A stretch of 17,959 nucleotides of DNA from CALBPI01 sp039700805 (GTDB taxonomy: Bacteria > Pseudomonadota > Gammaproteobacteria > Steroidobacterales > Woeseiaceae). Both the position numbers and the translations under genes were made by a program. The DNA lies in assembly GCA_039700805.1 (NCBI GenBank), contig JBCAZE010000052.1:1-17959 (forward strand), written 5' to 3'. Positions 1 through 7,675 of the stretch are shown piece after piece. Every line of letters starts with the position of its first letter. The first letter of the stretch is position 1. The notes beneath the pieces were generated by a model. It saw only the letters and a list, made by a program, of their open reading frames with translations, was not told where the DNA came from and searched no databases.

Positions 1-560
1 TTCTGACGCGACGCTTCTGAAAGCAGGTGCTGCGTGGCGACGAGTTCGCGATACAGCGCTTGCGTTTCATCCCGCGCCTCCTCGGCACGAACAGCCGCAA
101 GAGACGACATCAACGCAAAGACATGGAAGGTCAAGTAGAGCGCGACGGAGAAACCGGCGTTGTCCCAAAACCAGTGATACTCCCACAGCAAAAACCACCC
201 GCAACCGATCAACACCAACGAAACGACAGCCACCCGGAGCCCAAACAGCGATACCGCCATAGCGATCCAGATTATCGTCAAAATCTGTAAGTAGTCGATT
301 GGGATGAACCATGCCATCGAACCGGCGAATCCGAGCTGCACAAGGCTCGCAACACGACGTTGATTCAGCGTTCGTTTCGGGCTCGACGCCATCATCATGG
401 CAATGAAATAACCCAACGATAAGGCGGCAGCGATCTCCAGCAGACCCGCGTAACGCGTCGGTGACGAGAGAATCTGAGAGATCATCGTCCCGGAGATCAC
501 AAACCACGTCACAACGGCGACGAGGGTTTCGAACTTCACAATACGGCTTTGCGGTTTCAT
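1..560 (-). CDS. Putative sensor histidine kinase, N-terminal membrane part (partial, cut by left edge)
   Basis: Read on the minus strand from an ATG at 560-558, the frame stays open for 186 codons to the window edge, so the gene continues beyond base 1. The visible protein starts MKPQSRIVKF and has about six hydrophobic segments (roughly residues 13-28, 38-57, 72-86, 91-106, 108-126 and 136-157). A charged, helical, coiled-coil-like stretch follows (about 158-186, with AEEARDETQALYRELVATQH). A multi-pass membrane domain running into a signalling helix is typical of NarL/DesK-type two-component sensor kinases, where a HisKA_3 box and an ATPase domain would come next; those parts lie outside the window, so the kinase call is inference. 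The RBS is weak (AGAG about 10 nt upstream). It diverges from the DUF2306-like gene at 692. It could instead be another membrane signalling protein. Confidence 0.6.
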   Translation of the reverse strand, partial: MKPQSRIVKFETLVAVVTWFVISGTMISQILSSPTRYAGLLEIAAALSLGYFIAMMMASSPKRTLNQRRVASLVQLGFAGSMAWFIPIDYLQILTIIWIAMAVSLFGLRVAVVSLVLIGCGWFLLWEYHWFWDNAGFSVALYLTFHVFALMSSLAAVRAEEARDETQALYRELVATQHLLSEASRQ

Positions 561-691
561 AGCAGCATTCTCTACTACTGGCCGGGCGAGCGCTATAGGC
601 CAAAAGTCATGGTTTGAAGATGTGACCACTGGCACTGTGCATCTCCCGCGGCTGACTTTAATCTGACCTCCAAGCTTCAAGGAGACAGCAC

Positions 692-1429
692 ATGCACCTC
701 GTCCATGCCACTTTGTTCAAACTTCATATCGCCATCGGCGCAGTCGCGTTGCTGGTGTTTTGGCTACCCATACTGACTCGAAAAGGGTCACCACTGCATC
801 GAAAAGCCGGGCGTGTTTTCGTTATCTGCATGACAACGGTCGCGATCAGTGCGATGGCGATGTCTTTGATGGTGCTTATCGACCCGATCGGCGTACGGGT
901 CCCCGAACGCAACCTCAGTTTCGAAGACGCGGCTAGACTCGCTGATGCGAACCGCACCTTCAACCTCTTTCTACTGATGCTTGGTGTCCTGACATTTTCG
1001 AGCTTGAGACACGGCATGCTTGCGCTCAAAACGAAGAGCAATCCTGCCGCGCTTCGCGCACCATCCCATCGGGCGCTGTTGATCACGCTAGGGGTGTTGG
1101 GCATTGCTGTCGGCTTTGTTGGCGTGCAAGAAGGTGCCGTTTTGCTAATCGTTTTCGCCGTATTATCCGTCGTTGGCTCGTTCAATAGCTTGCGCGATAC
1201 ACGCATCGCGGCCATGGATCGAAAGCAGCGACTGAAAGCACACTTTGGTGGTTTGATCGGCACGGGCGTCGCCGCCTACACGGCCTTCTTCGCTTTCGGT
1301 GGGTCTCGTTTGCTCGCCGACATCTTGACCGGCCAGTGGCAAGTGCTCGCCTGGATAACACCCGCCATTATCGGAACTATCGCGATCCGCAGGGTCGAAA
1401 AAAGACAGAACCAAGGAGTCACCGCATGA
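692..1429 (+). CDS. DUF2306-like multi-pass inner-membrane protein
   Basis: A 245-residue, strongly hydrophobic protein with about seven predicted membrane spans. The opening (LHIAIGAVALLVFW, residues 11-24), followed by a short basic loop GSPLHRKAGRVFV (32-44), matches the start of DUF2306-type membrane proteins as I know them: a first helix, then an LHRxxGRxFV motif. The function of the family is not established; the histidines at 12 and 36 are notable but prove nothing. The ATG at 692 has a good Shine-Dalgarno (AAGGAGA, 679-685). The stop codon overlaps the start of the following TPR gene by 4 nt (ATGA, 1426-1429), so the two are almost certainly co-transcribed and translationally coupled. 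Confidence 0.7.
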   Translation: MHLVHATLFKLHIAIGAVALLVFWLPILTRKGSPLHRKAGRVFVICMTTVAISAMAMSLMVLIDPIGVRVPERNLSFEDAARLADANRTFNLFLLMLGVLTFSSLRHGMLALKTKSNPAALRAPSHRALLITLGVLGIAVGFVGVQEGAVLLIVFAVLSVVGSFNSLRDTRIAAMDRKQRLKAHFGGLIGTGVAAYTAFFAFGGSRLLADILTGQWQVLAWITPAIIGTIAIRRVEKRQNQGVTA

Positions 1430-2415
1430 ATATCCTGTCACGTACTATCCGCTACATTCCCGCCGCGTTTGTTCTTTGCCTATCGGCGCAACTGCTACAT
1501 GCGAGCCCAGGTACCGACGCCTACGCTAATGGTGACTTCGCAAGCGCCGAGCCAATGTTGAGCCAAGAGCTTCGCGCGGAAGATGACGTCGAGAAACGAA
1601 TTCTCCTCGGTATCATCAGTATGTCCCGAAACGACTTTGACGAGGCCTACACGCGATTCTCTGAAGCTGCCGAACGCTATCCAAACAACGCCGACGCGCA
1701 ATACTGGGTCGGTGCGAGCTCCGGCTCACTGGCGGGCAACGCGAGTATTTTTAAGGCATCAGGACATGCGAAGCGCGCGCGGAAGGCCTTTCAGCGAGCC
1801 ATCGAGTTAGATCCAGAGCATATCGAAGCCCATCAAGGTCTGATTCAGTACTATCTTCAGGCACCCGGGTTTCTTGGCGGTGACAAAGACGAGGCGCTGA
1901 CACTCGCCAAAAGCACTGTAGACTTCGCGCCGATCGAAGGCCGGCTACTGGTCGCTCAGGTCTATGGCCAAACCAAGCAACCTCAAAAGCGTGACGAAGT
2001 GCTTGCGGCACTCCTCAAGGCGGCACCCAACGATCCACGTGCCTACGTGCAACTTGGTTTCCAGGCGCAAAATGACGAGCAGTTTGATGCGGCGCATGAC
2101 TATTTCTCACGAGCAGCCGAGACGACAAGCGACATCGAAAACGCAGCCGAAACGCGACAATCAGCGCGCTATCAAGTGGGACGAACCGCCGTGTTCAGCG
2201 AACAACGCGCAGAGGCAGGAATCACTGCCCTCACCGATTACCTTGAGGGAGACATCACGCCGGCGCTACCGGGCAAAGATTGGGCGACTTTTCGTCGCGG
2301 CCAGTTGCATGCACTCACTGGCGATGAAGACGCCGCGCGCAGTGACTTCGAGTCAGCACGCGCCATGACTGAGGACGAGCGATTGATTAAAGAAGTGAAG
2401 CGGGCACTGAAGTGA
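1426..2415 (+). CDS. Secreted tetratricopeptide-repeat protein
   Basis: A 329-residue protein starting MNILSRTIRYIP. A signal peptide is visible: basic start, hydrophobic core at about 10-24, and a likely cleavage after LLHA near residue 26, so it should be periplasmic or membrane-attached. The rest is helical TPR-type repeat: 31-50, 53-86 (FDEAYTRFSEAAERYPNNADAQ), 115-137 (ARKAFQRAIELDPEHIEAH), 186-212 and 214-235. The segment QYYLQAPGFLGGDKDEA (141-157) is one I associate with a recurring proteobacterial TPR family of unknown role. Start choice: the frame is open back to 1336, but the ATG at 1426 has an AAGGAG RBS (1413-1418), a 4-nt overlap with the upstream stop, and begins right at the signal peptide. 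TPRs usually mediate protein contacts; the partner is unknown. Confidence 0.8.
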   Translation: MNILSRTIRYIPAAFVLCLSAQLLHASPGTDAYANGDFASAEPMLSQELRAEDDVEKRILLGIISMSRNDFDEAYTRFSEAAERYPNNADAQYWVGASSGSLAGNASIFKASGHAKRARKAFQRAIELDPEHIEAHQGLIQYYLQAPGFLGGDKDEALTLAKSTVDFAPIEGRLLVAQVYGQTKQPQKRDEVLAALLKAAPNDPRAYVQLGFQAQNDEQFDAAHDYFSRAAETTSDIENAAETRQSARYQVGRTAVFSEQRAEAGITALTDYLEGDITPALPGKDWATFRRGQLHALTGDEDAARSDFESARAMTEDERLIKEVKRALK

Positions 2416-2488
2416 CGATACCTAAAGCAGGTTGACCGCGTGGTGGTGATGGTCAGCGCGGTATCAATAGACGCTAACGAAGTGGGCC

Positions 2489-2518
2489 GTGGCAGCACGA
2501 GCAGTGTCGTGCTGCCAC
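2489..2518. terminator. Strong hairpin between convergent genes, possible bidirectional terminator
   Basis: A perfect 12-bp stem (GTGGCAGCACGA at 2489-2500 with TCGTGCTGCCAC at 2507-2518) closes a 6-nt loop. It lies between the TPR gene ending at 2415 and the end of hppD at 2531, where both transcripts would need to stop. Neither strand has a T-run right after the stem, so it is not a classical intrinsic terminator. It may block read-through or protect the 3' ends of the mRNAs. Confidence 0.5.
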
Positions 2519-2530
2519 AGCCGGAAGCAC

Positions 2531-3628
2531 CTAGTCCTTTTCAGCCGGAATCACACCGCGGCGCATTTGATCCAGCTCCAACGACTCGAATAACGCTTGG
2601 AAATTACCTTCGCCGAAACCTTCATTACCTTTGCGCTGGATGATCTCGAAGAAAATCGGCCCAATCGCATTCTCTGTGAAGATTTGAAGTAGCAAGCCTT
2701 GATCGTCCGTTGGTGCGCCGTCGATCAATATACGGCGCCGACGCAATTCATCAACGTTCTCTCCATGACCTGGAATACGTTTGTCGATGAGATCGAAGTA
2801 CGTCTCGATCGTGTCTTGGAACTTCACGCCGTTTGCACTGATGTCATCGACAGTTTGAAAGATATCGCTGGATCCGAGTGCGATATGTTGTATGCCCTCA
2901 CCATTGTAGTCGCGAAGGAACTCTTCAATCTGGCTATGCTCGTCTTGGCTTTCGTTGAGTGGGATACGGATTTTGCCGCACGGACTGGTCATGGCCTTCG
3001 AAACCAAGCCCGTCACCTTCCCTTCGATATCAAAAAACCGAATCTCACGAAAATTAAAGAGCCGCTCATAGAACCCGGCCCAAACATCCATATTGCCGCG
3101 TCGAACGTTGTGCGTGAGGTGGTCGAGGTAAGTCAGATGCGTACTCGCTGCCGCCATCTTCTCTTGCCACCCATCCTCAAAAACGAAATCGACATCGTAG
3201 ATCGTCTGGTCGCCGTAGCGATCGACCAAATACAGGCGACTGCCACCGATGCCCTCGATTGCGGGGATGTTCAACTCCATTGGCCGGGTTTGGTCTTCCA
3301 CCGGCGTGGCGCCTAGCGCGACCGCGCGATCAAACGCAGCCTGCGCGTCCGTGACACGAAAAGCCATCGCACAAGCGCAGGGCCCGTGCTCACGCGCGAA
3401 TTGTTGCGCAAAGCTATCTTTTTCGGCATTGATGATGAAATTGATATCGCCCTGCTTGTGCAACGTCACGTCTTTCGACCGATGCCGAGCGACCGCCGGG
3501 AATCCCATTTTCGTAAACAACTCGCGAAGCAATCCTGGGTCCGGCGCTGCATATTCAACAAACTCGAACCCATCGGTTCCCATCGGATTTTCAAACCCCA
3601 GCGGGGCCTCTGCTTGCGCAGCAGCCAT
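2531..3628 (-). CDS. hppD: 4-hydroxyphenylpyruvate dioxygenase
   Basis: A 365-residue non-haem Fe(II) dioxygenase that converts 4-hydroxyphenylpyruvate to homogentisate in tyrosine and phenylalanine breakdown, in the cytoplasm. It has the two-domain vicinal-oxygen-chelate fold of the family and the usual length. The three metal ligands are visible in their expected contexts: H170 in YLDHLTHNV, H248 in GIQHIAL and E328 in FFEIIQRKG. The C-terminal gating helix signature GNFQALFESLE (341-351) is intact. The ATG at 3628 follows a good AGGAG Shine-Dalgarno. The gene is divergent from an Lrp/AsnC-type regulator at 3758, a plausible controller. No homogentisate dioxygenase or maleylacetoacetate isomerase gene is next to it, so the rest of the pathway is encoded elsewhere. 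The residues at the active site give no sign of inactivation. Confidence 0.96.
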   Translation of the reverse strand: MAAAQAEAPLGFENPMGTDGFEFVEYAAPDPGLLRELFTKMGFPAVARHRSKDVTLHKQGDINFIINAEKDSFAQQFAREHGPCACAMAFRVTDAQAAFDRAVALGATPVEDQTRPMELNIPAIEGIGGSRLYLVDRYGDQTIYDVDFVFEDGWQEKMAAASTHLTYLDHLTHNVRRGNMDVWAGFYERLFNFREIRFFDIEGKVTGLVSKAMTSPCGKIRIPLNESQDEHSQIEEFLRDYNGEGIQHIALGSSDIFQTVDDISANGVKFQDTIETYFDLIDKRIPGHGENVDELRRRRILIDGAPTDDQGLLLQIFTENAIGPIFFEIIQRKGNEGFGEGNFQALFESLELDQMRRGVIPAEKD

Positions 3629-3722
3629 AGCATTCTCCTAGAAATGTCGTGGTTAGCGATTGGCTGATAGTTTAGCAATGCAAAGTGTTGTTTTCCGTGT
3701 GATTATCCGCGGTACTGGGGTA

Positions 3723-3737
3723 ATATCTGCACGATAT
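3723..3737. promoter_or_regulatory. Small inverted repeat upstream of the Lrp-type regulator
   Basis: ATATC and GATAT (3723-3727 and 3733-3737) form a 5-5-5 inverted repeat in the hppD/regulator gap, 20 nt before the regulator's ATG. Its position would suit an autoregulatory operator. The match is short and could be chance in an AT-rich stretch. Confidence 0.25.
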
Positions 3738-3757
3738 CTTATTTATTGGCTGTTTTT

Positions 3758-4237
3758 ATGCAGGATTCAATCACTATTGATAAATTTGACTTTGCAATAC
3801 TGCGTGCGCTGGACATGGACGCGCGGCAGTCCTGGGTCGAGCTTGCTCAGACGGTCAGTTTGTCACCCTCCGCTTGCCAGCGGCGCACGCAAGCGATGCA
3901 AAAGAACGGCGTTATCGAACGATTTTCAGTGCAAGTGAATAGCGAGCGATTAGGCTTCGATGTCGAAGCGTTTGTGGCGGTCAATATCGAACGTCAGAAC
4001 ATGGATTTCGCGGCTGAATTCCGAGCTGCGATGCTTGCACTACCGGAGATACGGTCCTGCCATATGCTGTCGGGCTCGATCGATTTTATGTTGCGGATCG
4101 TAGCAGCCGATTTACGGCAGTTCGGGCAGTTCATCCAACGAGAAATTTTGAGCCTGCCGGGTGTGAAAGATGCGACATCATCCATCGTACTTGAAGAAAT
4201 CAAACGCGGACACGATGTACCCGCCGAGTCGCGCTGA
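3758..4237 (+). CDS. Lrp/AsnC-family transcriptional regulator
   Basis: A 159-residue protein with the standard layout of the family: an N-terminal winged helix-turn-helix (about 10-55, with LDMDARQSWVELAQTVSLS and SPSACQRRTQAMQKNGVI) and a C-terminal RAM/ligand-binding domain (about 63-150, with LGFDVEAFVAVNIE and LPEIRSCHMLSGSIDFMLRIVA). Family members bind amino acids or related compounds and act as dimers to octamers. Because it is divergent from hppD, I infer that it responds to an aromatic amino acid or intermediate and controls hppD and itself. Start: a TTG at 3746 would add four residues (MAVF), but the ATG at 3758 gives the usual short lead-in. Neither has a clear Shine-Dalgarno. Confidence 0.9.
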   Translation: MQDSITIDKFDFAILRALDMDARQSWVELAQTVSLSPSACQRRTQAMQKNGVIERFSVQVNSERLGFDVEAFVAVNIERQNMDFAAEFRAAMLALPEIRSCHMLSGSIDFMLRIVAADLRQFGQFIQREILSLPGVKDATSSIVLEEIKRGHDVPAESR

Positions 4238-4253
4238 TCACCACGATCAGTGC
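4231..4253 (+). terminator. Weak hairpin spanning the regulator stop codon
   Basis: GCGCTGATC (4231-4239) pairs with GATCAGTGC (4245-4253) with one G-U wobble, around a 5-nt loop. It includes the TGA of the regulator and lies in the 23-nt convergent gap before the DUF58 gene. There is no T-run, so termination is only suggested. Confidence 0.3.
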
Positions 4254-4260
4254 GGCGAAA

Positions 4261-5571
4261 TCACAGCATGCCGGCACGCTTGATCGCGAGGTATCGATTC
4301 GTGATGGCCTGGGCGAGCTCATCGCACAGGCAATCTTCCACCATCACGCCATTGGCGTGCATCAATGCCTCCGCCTTGCGGCGTCGCGCAAGAAACCGAT
4401 CCGTTGCGCTGAAGGTTAATGCCGATTGAAGATCCTCGACAGGCTCGTTAGCAACTTCATCAAGCGCACGCTCTCGTAAACTCGCTAACATCACAAGATG
4501 ACGCTGTTTGAGCGAACGCGTCGCACGCAACAAGTCCTCAGTGTCCTCGTCCCTGACATTGGTCAGCATAACGACGAGGCTGCGTCGCCGCTGGCGAACA
4601 GCAAGCTCCGTCGCCGCCGCTACGTAATCGACCTCCTCAGACACAGGCTCCAGTGAAAACACATGCCCGAGGATATCGTTAATTGTCGCAGCGCCCTTGC
4701 GAGGCGGAAACCAGGCGCGCTCGCGGCCGACGGTCATCACGCCGACGCTATCCCCCTGTCGTAGTGCCACATAGGCAAGCACTAAAAGCGCGTTCAGCGT
4801 GTGATCGAAATGACTCAAAGCGCCGTCTTTGGCCCGCATTCTTCTGCCGGCATCGACGATGAAGATCAAGTTCTGATCGCGCTCGTCACGATAATCGCGC
4901 GAGATCATTCGTCCCATTCGCGATGTCGCTTTCCAATCGAGCGCCCGGAGACTGTCTCCCTCTCGGTAGTCTCGGAGTTCGTGAAACTCAAGCCCCTCGC
5001 CGCGTTGCCGTCGCAAATGCACACCGTTCTGCTGCAATGGACTACTTTGCGCGCGCAACACGCTGCGGGTCACAGTCGAGAAGTTCGGGTAAACACGGAC
5101 CTCATCATTCACCGGCAGTGTGACCTGCCGCCACCACAACCCCAATGGCGATGCGATGCGCATGCCAAGGCCATCGAAACGCCAGCTACCGCGAAGTTGT
5201 GGTGTACATTCATAGCGAACAATCAACGCGTCTTCCCCGGGGACGATATCGAGTGACATCGGGAATGCATCGCATTCGAAGACCTCCGGAAAGTGGTCGA
5301 AAATCTTGACGCGTAAGCTTGGGCGGCCGAGTTCGTGCATGAACTCCAATCGAACAAAAGACCGCGTCTGGAGCGCCATCGCTCGGGCAAGACGTCGAGT
5401 CGCGCGTGGCACTGGAAGCCGAAACGCGCGAAACGCATCGACGACAACGATCGCAATCAAGGCGCACGCGACCAACACCCACGTACGAACGCCTAAATCG
5501 CCGGCTAGTCCGATAACCCCGGCGACTGCAAGTACAGCAACCCATCCAATCAGTAGCGCGCTGGGAATCAT
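4261..5571 (-). CDS. DUF58 protein with vWA-like domain, MoxR partner
   Basis: A 436-residue protein with two N-terminal hydrophobic segments (about 5-24 and 30-46) and a soluble remainder. The DUF58 signature is clear: GEGLEFHELRDYREGD (191-206), then ALDWKATSRMG (210-220). A von Willebrand A-like fold follows, starting at LIFIVDAGRRM (235-245). A classical MIDAS metal site reads DxSxS; here it is D-A-G-R-R, so the site looks degenerate, as in many DUF58 proteins. Relatives are regularly encoded beside MoxR ATPases and are thought to be partners or substrates of the ATPase, but no enzymatic role is established. It is the last gene of the six-gene operon; its ATG overlaps the moxR stop by 4 nt (5568-5571). 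Confidence 0.9.
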   Translation of the reverse strand: MIPSALLIGWVAVLAVAGVIGLAGDLGVRTWVLVACALIAIVVVDAFRAFRLPVPRATRRLARAMALQTRSFVRLEFMHELGRPSLRVKIFDHFPEVFECDAFPMSLDIVPGEDALIVRYECTPQLRGSWRFDGLGMRIASPLGLWWRQVTLPVNDEVRVYPNFSTVTRSVLRAQSSPLQQNGVHLRRQRGEGLEFHELRDYREGDSLRALDWKATSRMGRMISRDYRDERDQNLIFIVDAGRRMRAKDGALSHFDHTLNALLVLAYVALRQGDSVGVMTVGRERAWFPPRKGAATINDILGHVFSLEPVSEEVDYVAAATELAVRQRRRSLVVMLTNVRDEDTEDLLRATRSLKQRHLVMLASLRERALDEVANEPVEDLQSALTFSATDRFLARRRKAEALMHANGVMVEDCLCDELAQAITNRYLAIKRAGML

Positions 5572-6545
5572 TCGCGCGGTGCTTCTACGCTTTCCAAGAG
5601 CTCACGCAAAACATCATCGACACGATAAGCCTCGATCTCCAGTTCGGGGGCAAGCGCTACCCGATGTCTTAATGCTGGCAACGACACATCGCGCACATCG
5701 TCGGGAATCACAAAGTCGCGTTGATTGACAAAAGCCGCCGCACGCGCTGCGCGCACCAATGAAATTGCGCCACGAGGACCAGCACCCATGCGCAGGCTTG
5801 AAGTGGTCCGCGTCGCGCGCGCAATTCGCACAGCATATTCAACGATGCTGTCATCCACTCTTAGGTTTGCCACATGCTGGCGCGCCGCGATCACCAATTC
5901 CGGGCTCAGCACTGACGCGACGTCATCCACGCGTAAGCCGTCCCCGACATGACCCCGTGTTACCGCGCTAACAAGTGTTTTTTCGGTATGCTCATCGGGA
6001 TAGTCGATGACAACTTTCAAAAGGAAACGATCCAGTTGGGCCTCGGGTAATGGATAGGTGCCCTCTTGTTCGATTGGATTCTGCGTGGCGATTGTCATGA
6101 ACGGTTCGGACACTTTCAATGACTGCCCCTCGACAGTCACTTGCTGCTCTTGCATGACTTCGAGCAGCGCGGCCTGCGTCTTAGCTGGGGCACGGTTAAT
6201 TTCGTCGGCCAGAAGAAGATTCGTAAATACCGGACCTCGCCGAATTTTGAAAGACTCGGTCTTCGGGTCGAATATTGCGTGACCACTCACATCAGCGGGC
6301 ATCAAATCCGGCGTGAACTGAATGCGATTGAAGGCACCGCTAAACGTCTTCGCTAGCGCTTTGACCAGCAGCGTTTTCCCCAATCCTGGAACGCCTTCCA
6401 TCAATACATGACCACCCGCAAGCAACGCGACAATAACGCGATCGACGACTTCTGGCTGACCAATAAACGCGCGACCAATCTGCTCTCGCACCTCGTTAAT
6501 TTTCTGCATTAGCATCGCTGCGTCGGCGGTTGGACTCTCGTTCAT
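5568..6545 (-). CDS. MoxR-family AAA+ ATPase
   Basis: A 325-residue cytoplasmic AAA+ chaperone-like ATPase of the usual family length. Visible motifs: Walker A GVPGLGKT (51-58), Walker B with NLLLADEINRAPAKTQ (109-123; acidic residues D114 and E115), a sensor-1 region TIATQNPIEQEGTYPLPEAQ (151-170) with N156, and LDRF with R173. The helical lid follows to the C terminus, including the sensor-2 region near SLRMGAGPRGAISLVRAARA. MoxR proteins use ATP to mature or remodel protein complexes, generally together with vWA-containing partners; the DUF58 protein directly downstream fits that role. The gene overlaps both neighbours by 4 nt (ATGA at 6542-6545 and 5568-5571). The target of this MoxR is not evident. 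Confidence 0.95.
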   Translation of the reverse strand: MNESPTADAAMLMQKINEVREQIGRAFIGQPEVVDRVIVALLAGGHVLMEGVPGLGKTLLVKALAKTFSGAFNRIQFTPDLMPADVSGHAIFDPKTESFKIRRGPVFTNLLLADEINRAPAKTQAALLEVMQEQQVTVEGQSLKVSEPFMTIATQNPIEQEGTYPLPEAQLDRFLLKVVIDYPDEHTEKTLVSAVTRGHVGDGLRVDDVASVLSPELVIAARQHVANLRVDDSIVEYAVRIARATRTTSSLRMGAGPRGAISLVRAARAAAFVNQRDFVIPDDVRDVSLPALRHRVALAPELEIEAYRVDDVLRELLESVEAPRE

Positions 6546-7675
6546 AGGGCTTTCCTTATCGCCTGCAGGCGTTGGATTTTTTCAATAAAACGGACCGCGC
6601 TTAGCGATCCGAGATTGGTGATTGCATAACGAATTTCTTCGCCGTCGATGCCAGTCATAGCCGACAGATGTTGTGCTTGGTCGGCGGGTGCTAGCGTACG
6701 AATTTCTGGTCGCAGCCGAGCTGCGCGTTCAATCAAGGCGTCAACAGATGCTTGATGCAGACCGACCGTCGCCCGCTGTCGCCAACTGAGCGCACCCGCA
6801 GCGCGAACATGCTCGATAAGCGAACGTGGCGCCTCCGCACCAAATGCCCGCATCGGGCCGAATCGCGGCATTTGTGACCATAGCCAAATGATCAGTAGAA
6901 CCCCGAGTGTGACAATCGTGAGTGGTACCCATTGCCACAACAAGCGGTACAGCGGCGGGGTATCGATATCCAGGAAAAACCAAACCGCGCTAGGCTGCCA
7001 CTCGCCCACAACGAGATCGAGAAATAGACGCGCGTGATCTTGCTCGTCAATTGCCCAATTGGTGAATAAGTAGGTACTAGCAAACGCCGTGACATAACCA
7101 TCGCCGTAAGGCACGCGCACCGCGATTTGCCCATGCCGATCGCCGACGACTATGGGGGAGCCAAATCCCACGGTTGTCGATAACCGCGAGTCAACAGCAT
7201 CGAGCGCGATGAAATAGGTATCCTCTTCCTCGGCGACGGTGTCATCCGAGATGTCCTCATCAATGACCTCATCCCAGTCGATCGCAAGATGCTCGATACC
7301 AAACAGTTCCAACCAGTCGATGCCAGCGTCGCTGATATCGTCTGGAATCAATAGCAACACGTGCCCACCATCTGCAGTCCACTGCTCTAACTGCGACTGT
7401 AGCGATCGCGCGTGAGCGACGGTACCAGTTAGCGTCGCAACAATAGCGCCCGATGTCTCAGGAACGCGCATCTTCGATGATTTACTTTGGATGCTATCAC
7501 TCTCAATACCTGCAGCCTCGACCAAAAGCTGAGCCGCGAGATAATCGTTGCGATAAGCCTCTGGGGTCCATGGTGTTTCCTTTTCGATTTCCACACGCTC
7601 AAAATTGGCGAAGAACCAAATGCCAAAAACGAGCGTCATCAGCGCGCCGGCCGTGTATAGAAAAGCGCGACTCAC
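6542..7675 (-). CDS. DUF4350 membrane protein of the MoxR operon
   Basis: A 377-residue protein with an N-terminal membrane span (about 5-23), a large extracytoplasmic part (about 25-245) and a second span (about 249-267, VPLTIVTLGVLLIIWLW), leaving a C-terminal cytoplasmic domain of about 110 residues. The middle resembles DUF4350, a Rossmann-like domain: YLAAQLLVEAAG (45-56), LEQWTADGGHVLLLI (96-110) and GDGYVTAFASTYLFTNWAI (191-209). An acidic patch sits at 134-152. The C-terminal part is helical and mostly soluble (RSLIEHVRAAGALSWRQRAT). It starts with GTG inside a 4-nt GTGA overlap (7672-7675). The family has no known biochemical activity; its position directly before moxR suggests a part of the same complex. 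Confidence 0.82.
   Translation of the reverse strand: MSRAFLYTAGALMTLVFGIWFFANFERVEIEKETPWTPEAYRNDYLAAQLLVEAAGIESDSIQSKSSKMRVPETSGAIVATLTGTVAHARSLQSQLEQWTADGGHVLLLIPDDISDAGIDWLELFGIEHLAIDWDEVIDEDISDDTVAEEEDTYFIALDAVDSRLSTTVGFGSPIVVGDRHGQIAVRVPYGDGYVTAFASTYLFTNWAIDEQDHARLFLDLVVGEWQPSAVWFFLDIDTPPLYRLLWQWVPLTIVTLGVLLIIWLWSQMPRFGPMRAFGAEAPRSLIEHVRAAGALSWRQRATVGLHQASVDALIERAARLRPEIRTLAPADQAQHLSAMTGIDGEEIRYAITNLGSLSAVRFIEKIQRLQAIRKAL

Noticed and set aside
67..603. 178-residue minus-strand ORF rich in Cys and Arg
   Set aside because: Composition is unlike a real protein, and it overlaps the hydrophobic frame read from 560 to 1, which has a convincing membrane-protein pattern.
724..1263. 179-residue minus-strand ORF opposite the DUF2306-like gene
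   Set aside because: Antisense shadow with Arg/Ser-rich composition and no family resemblance.
1336..1425. 30-residue N-terminal extension of the TPR protein
   Set aside because: It would bury the signal peptide and lies inside the upstream gene; the ATG at 1426 has its own good ribosome binding site.
2699..3316. 205-residue plus-strand ORF opposite hppD
   Set aside because: Antisense shadow of a well-supported enzyme; no recognisable domain.
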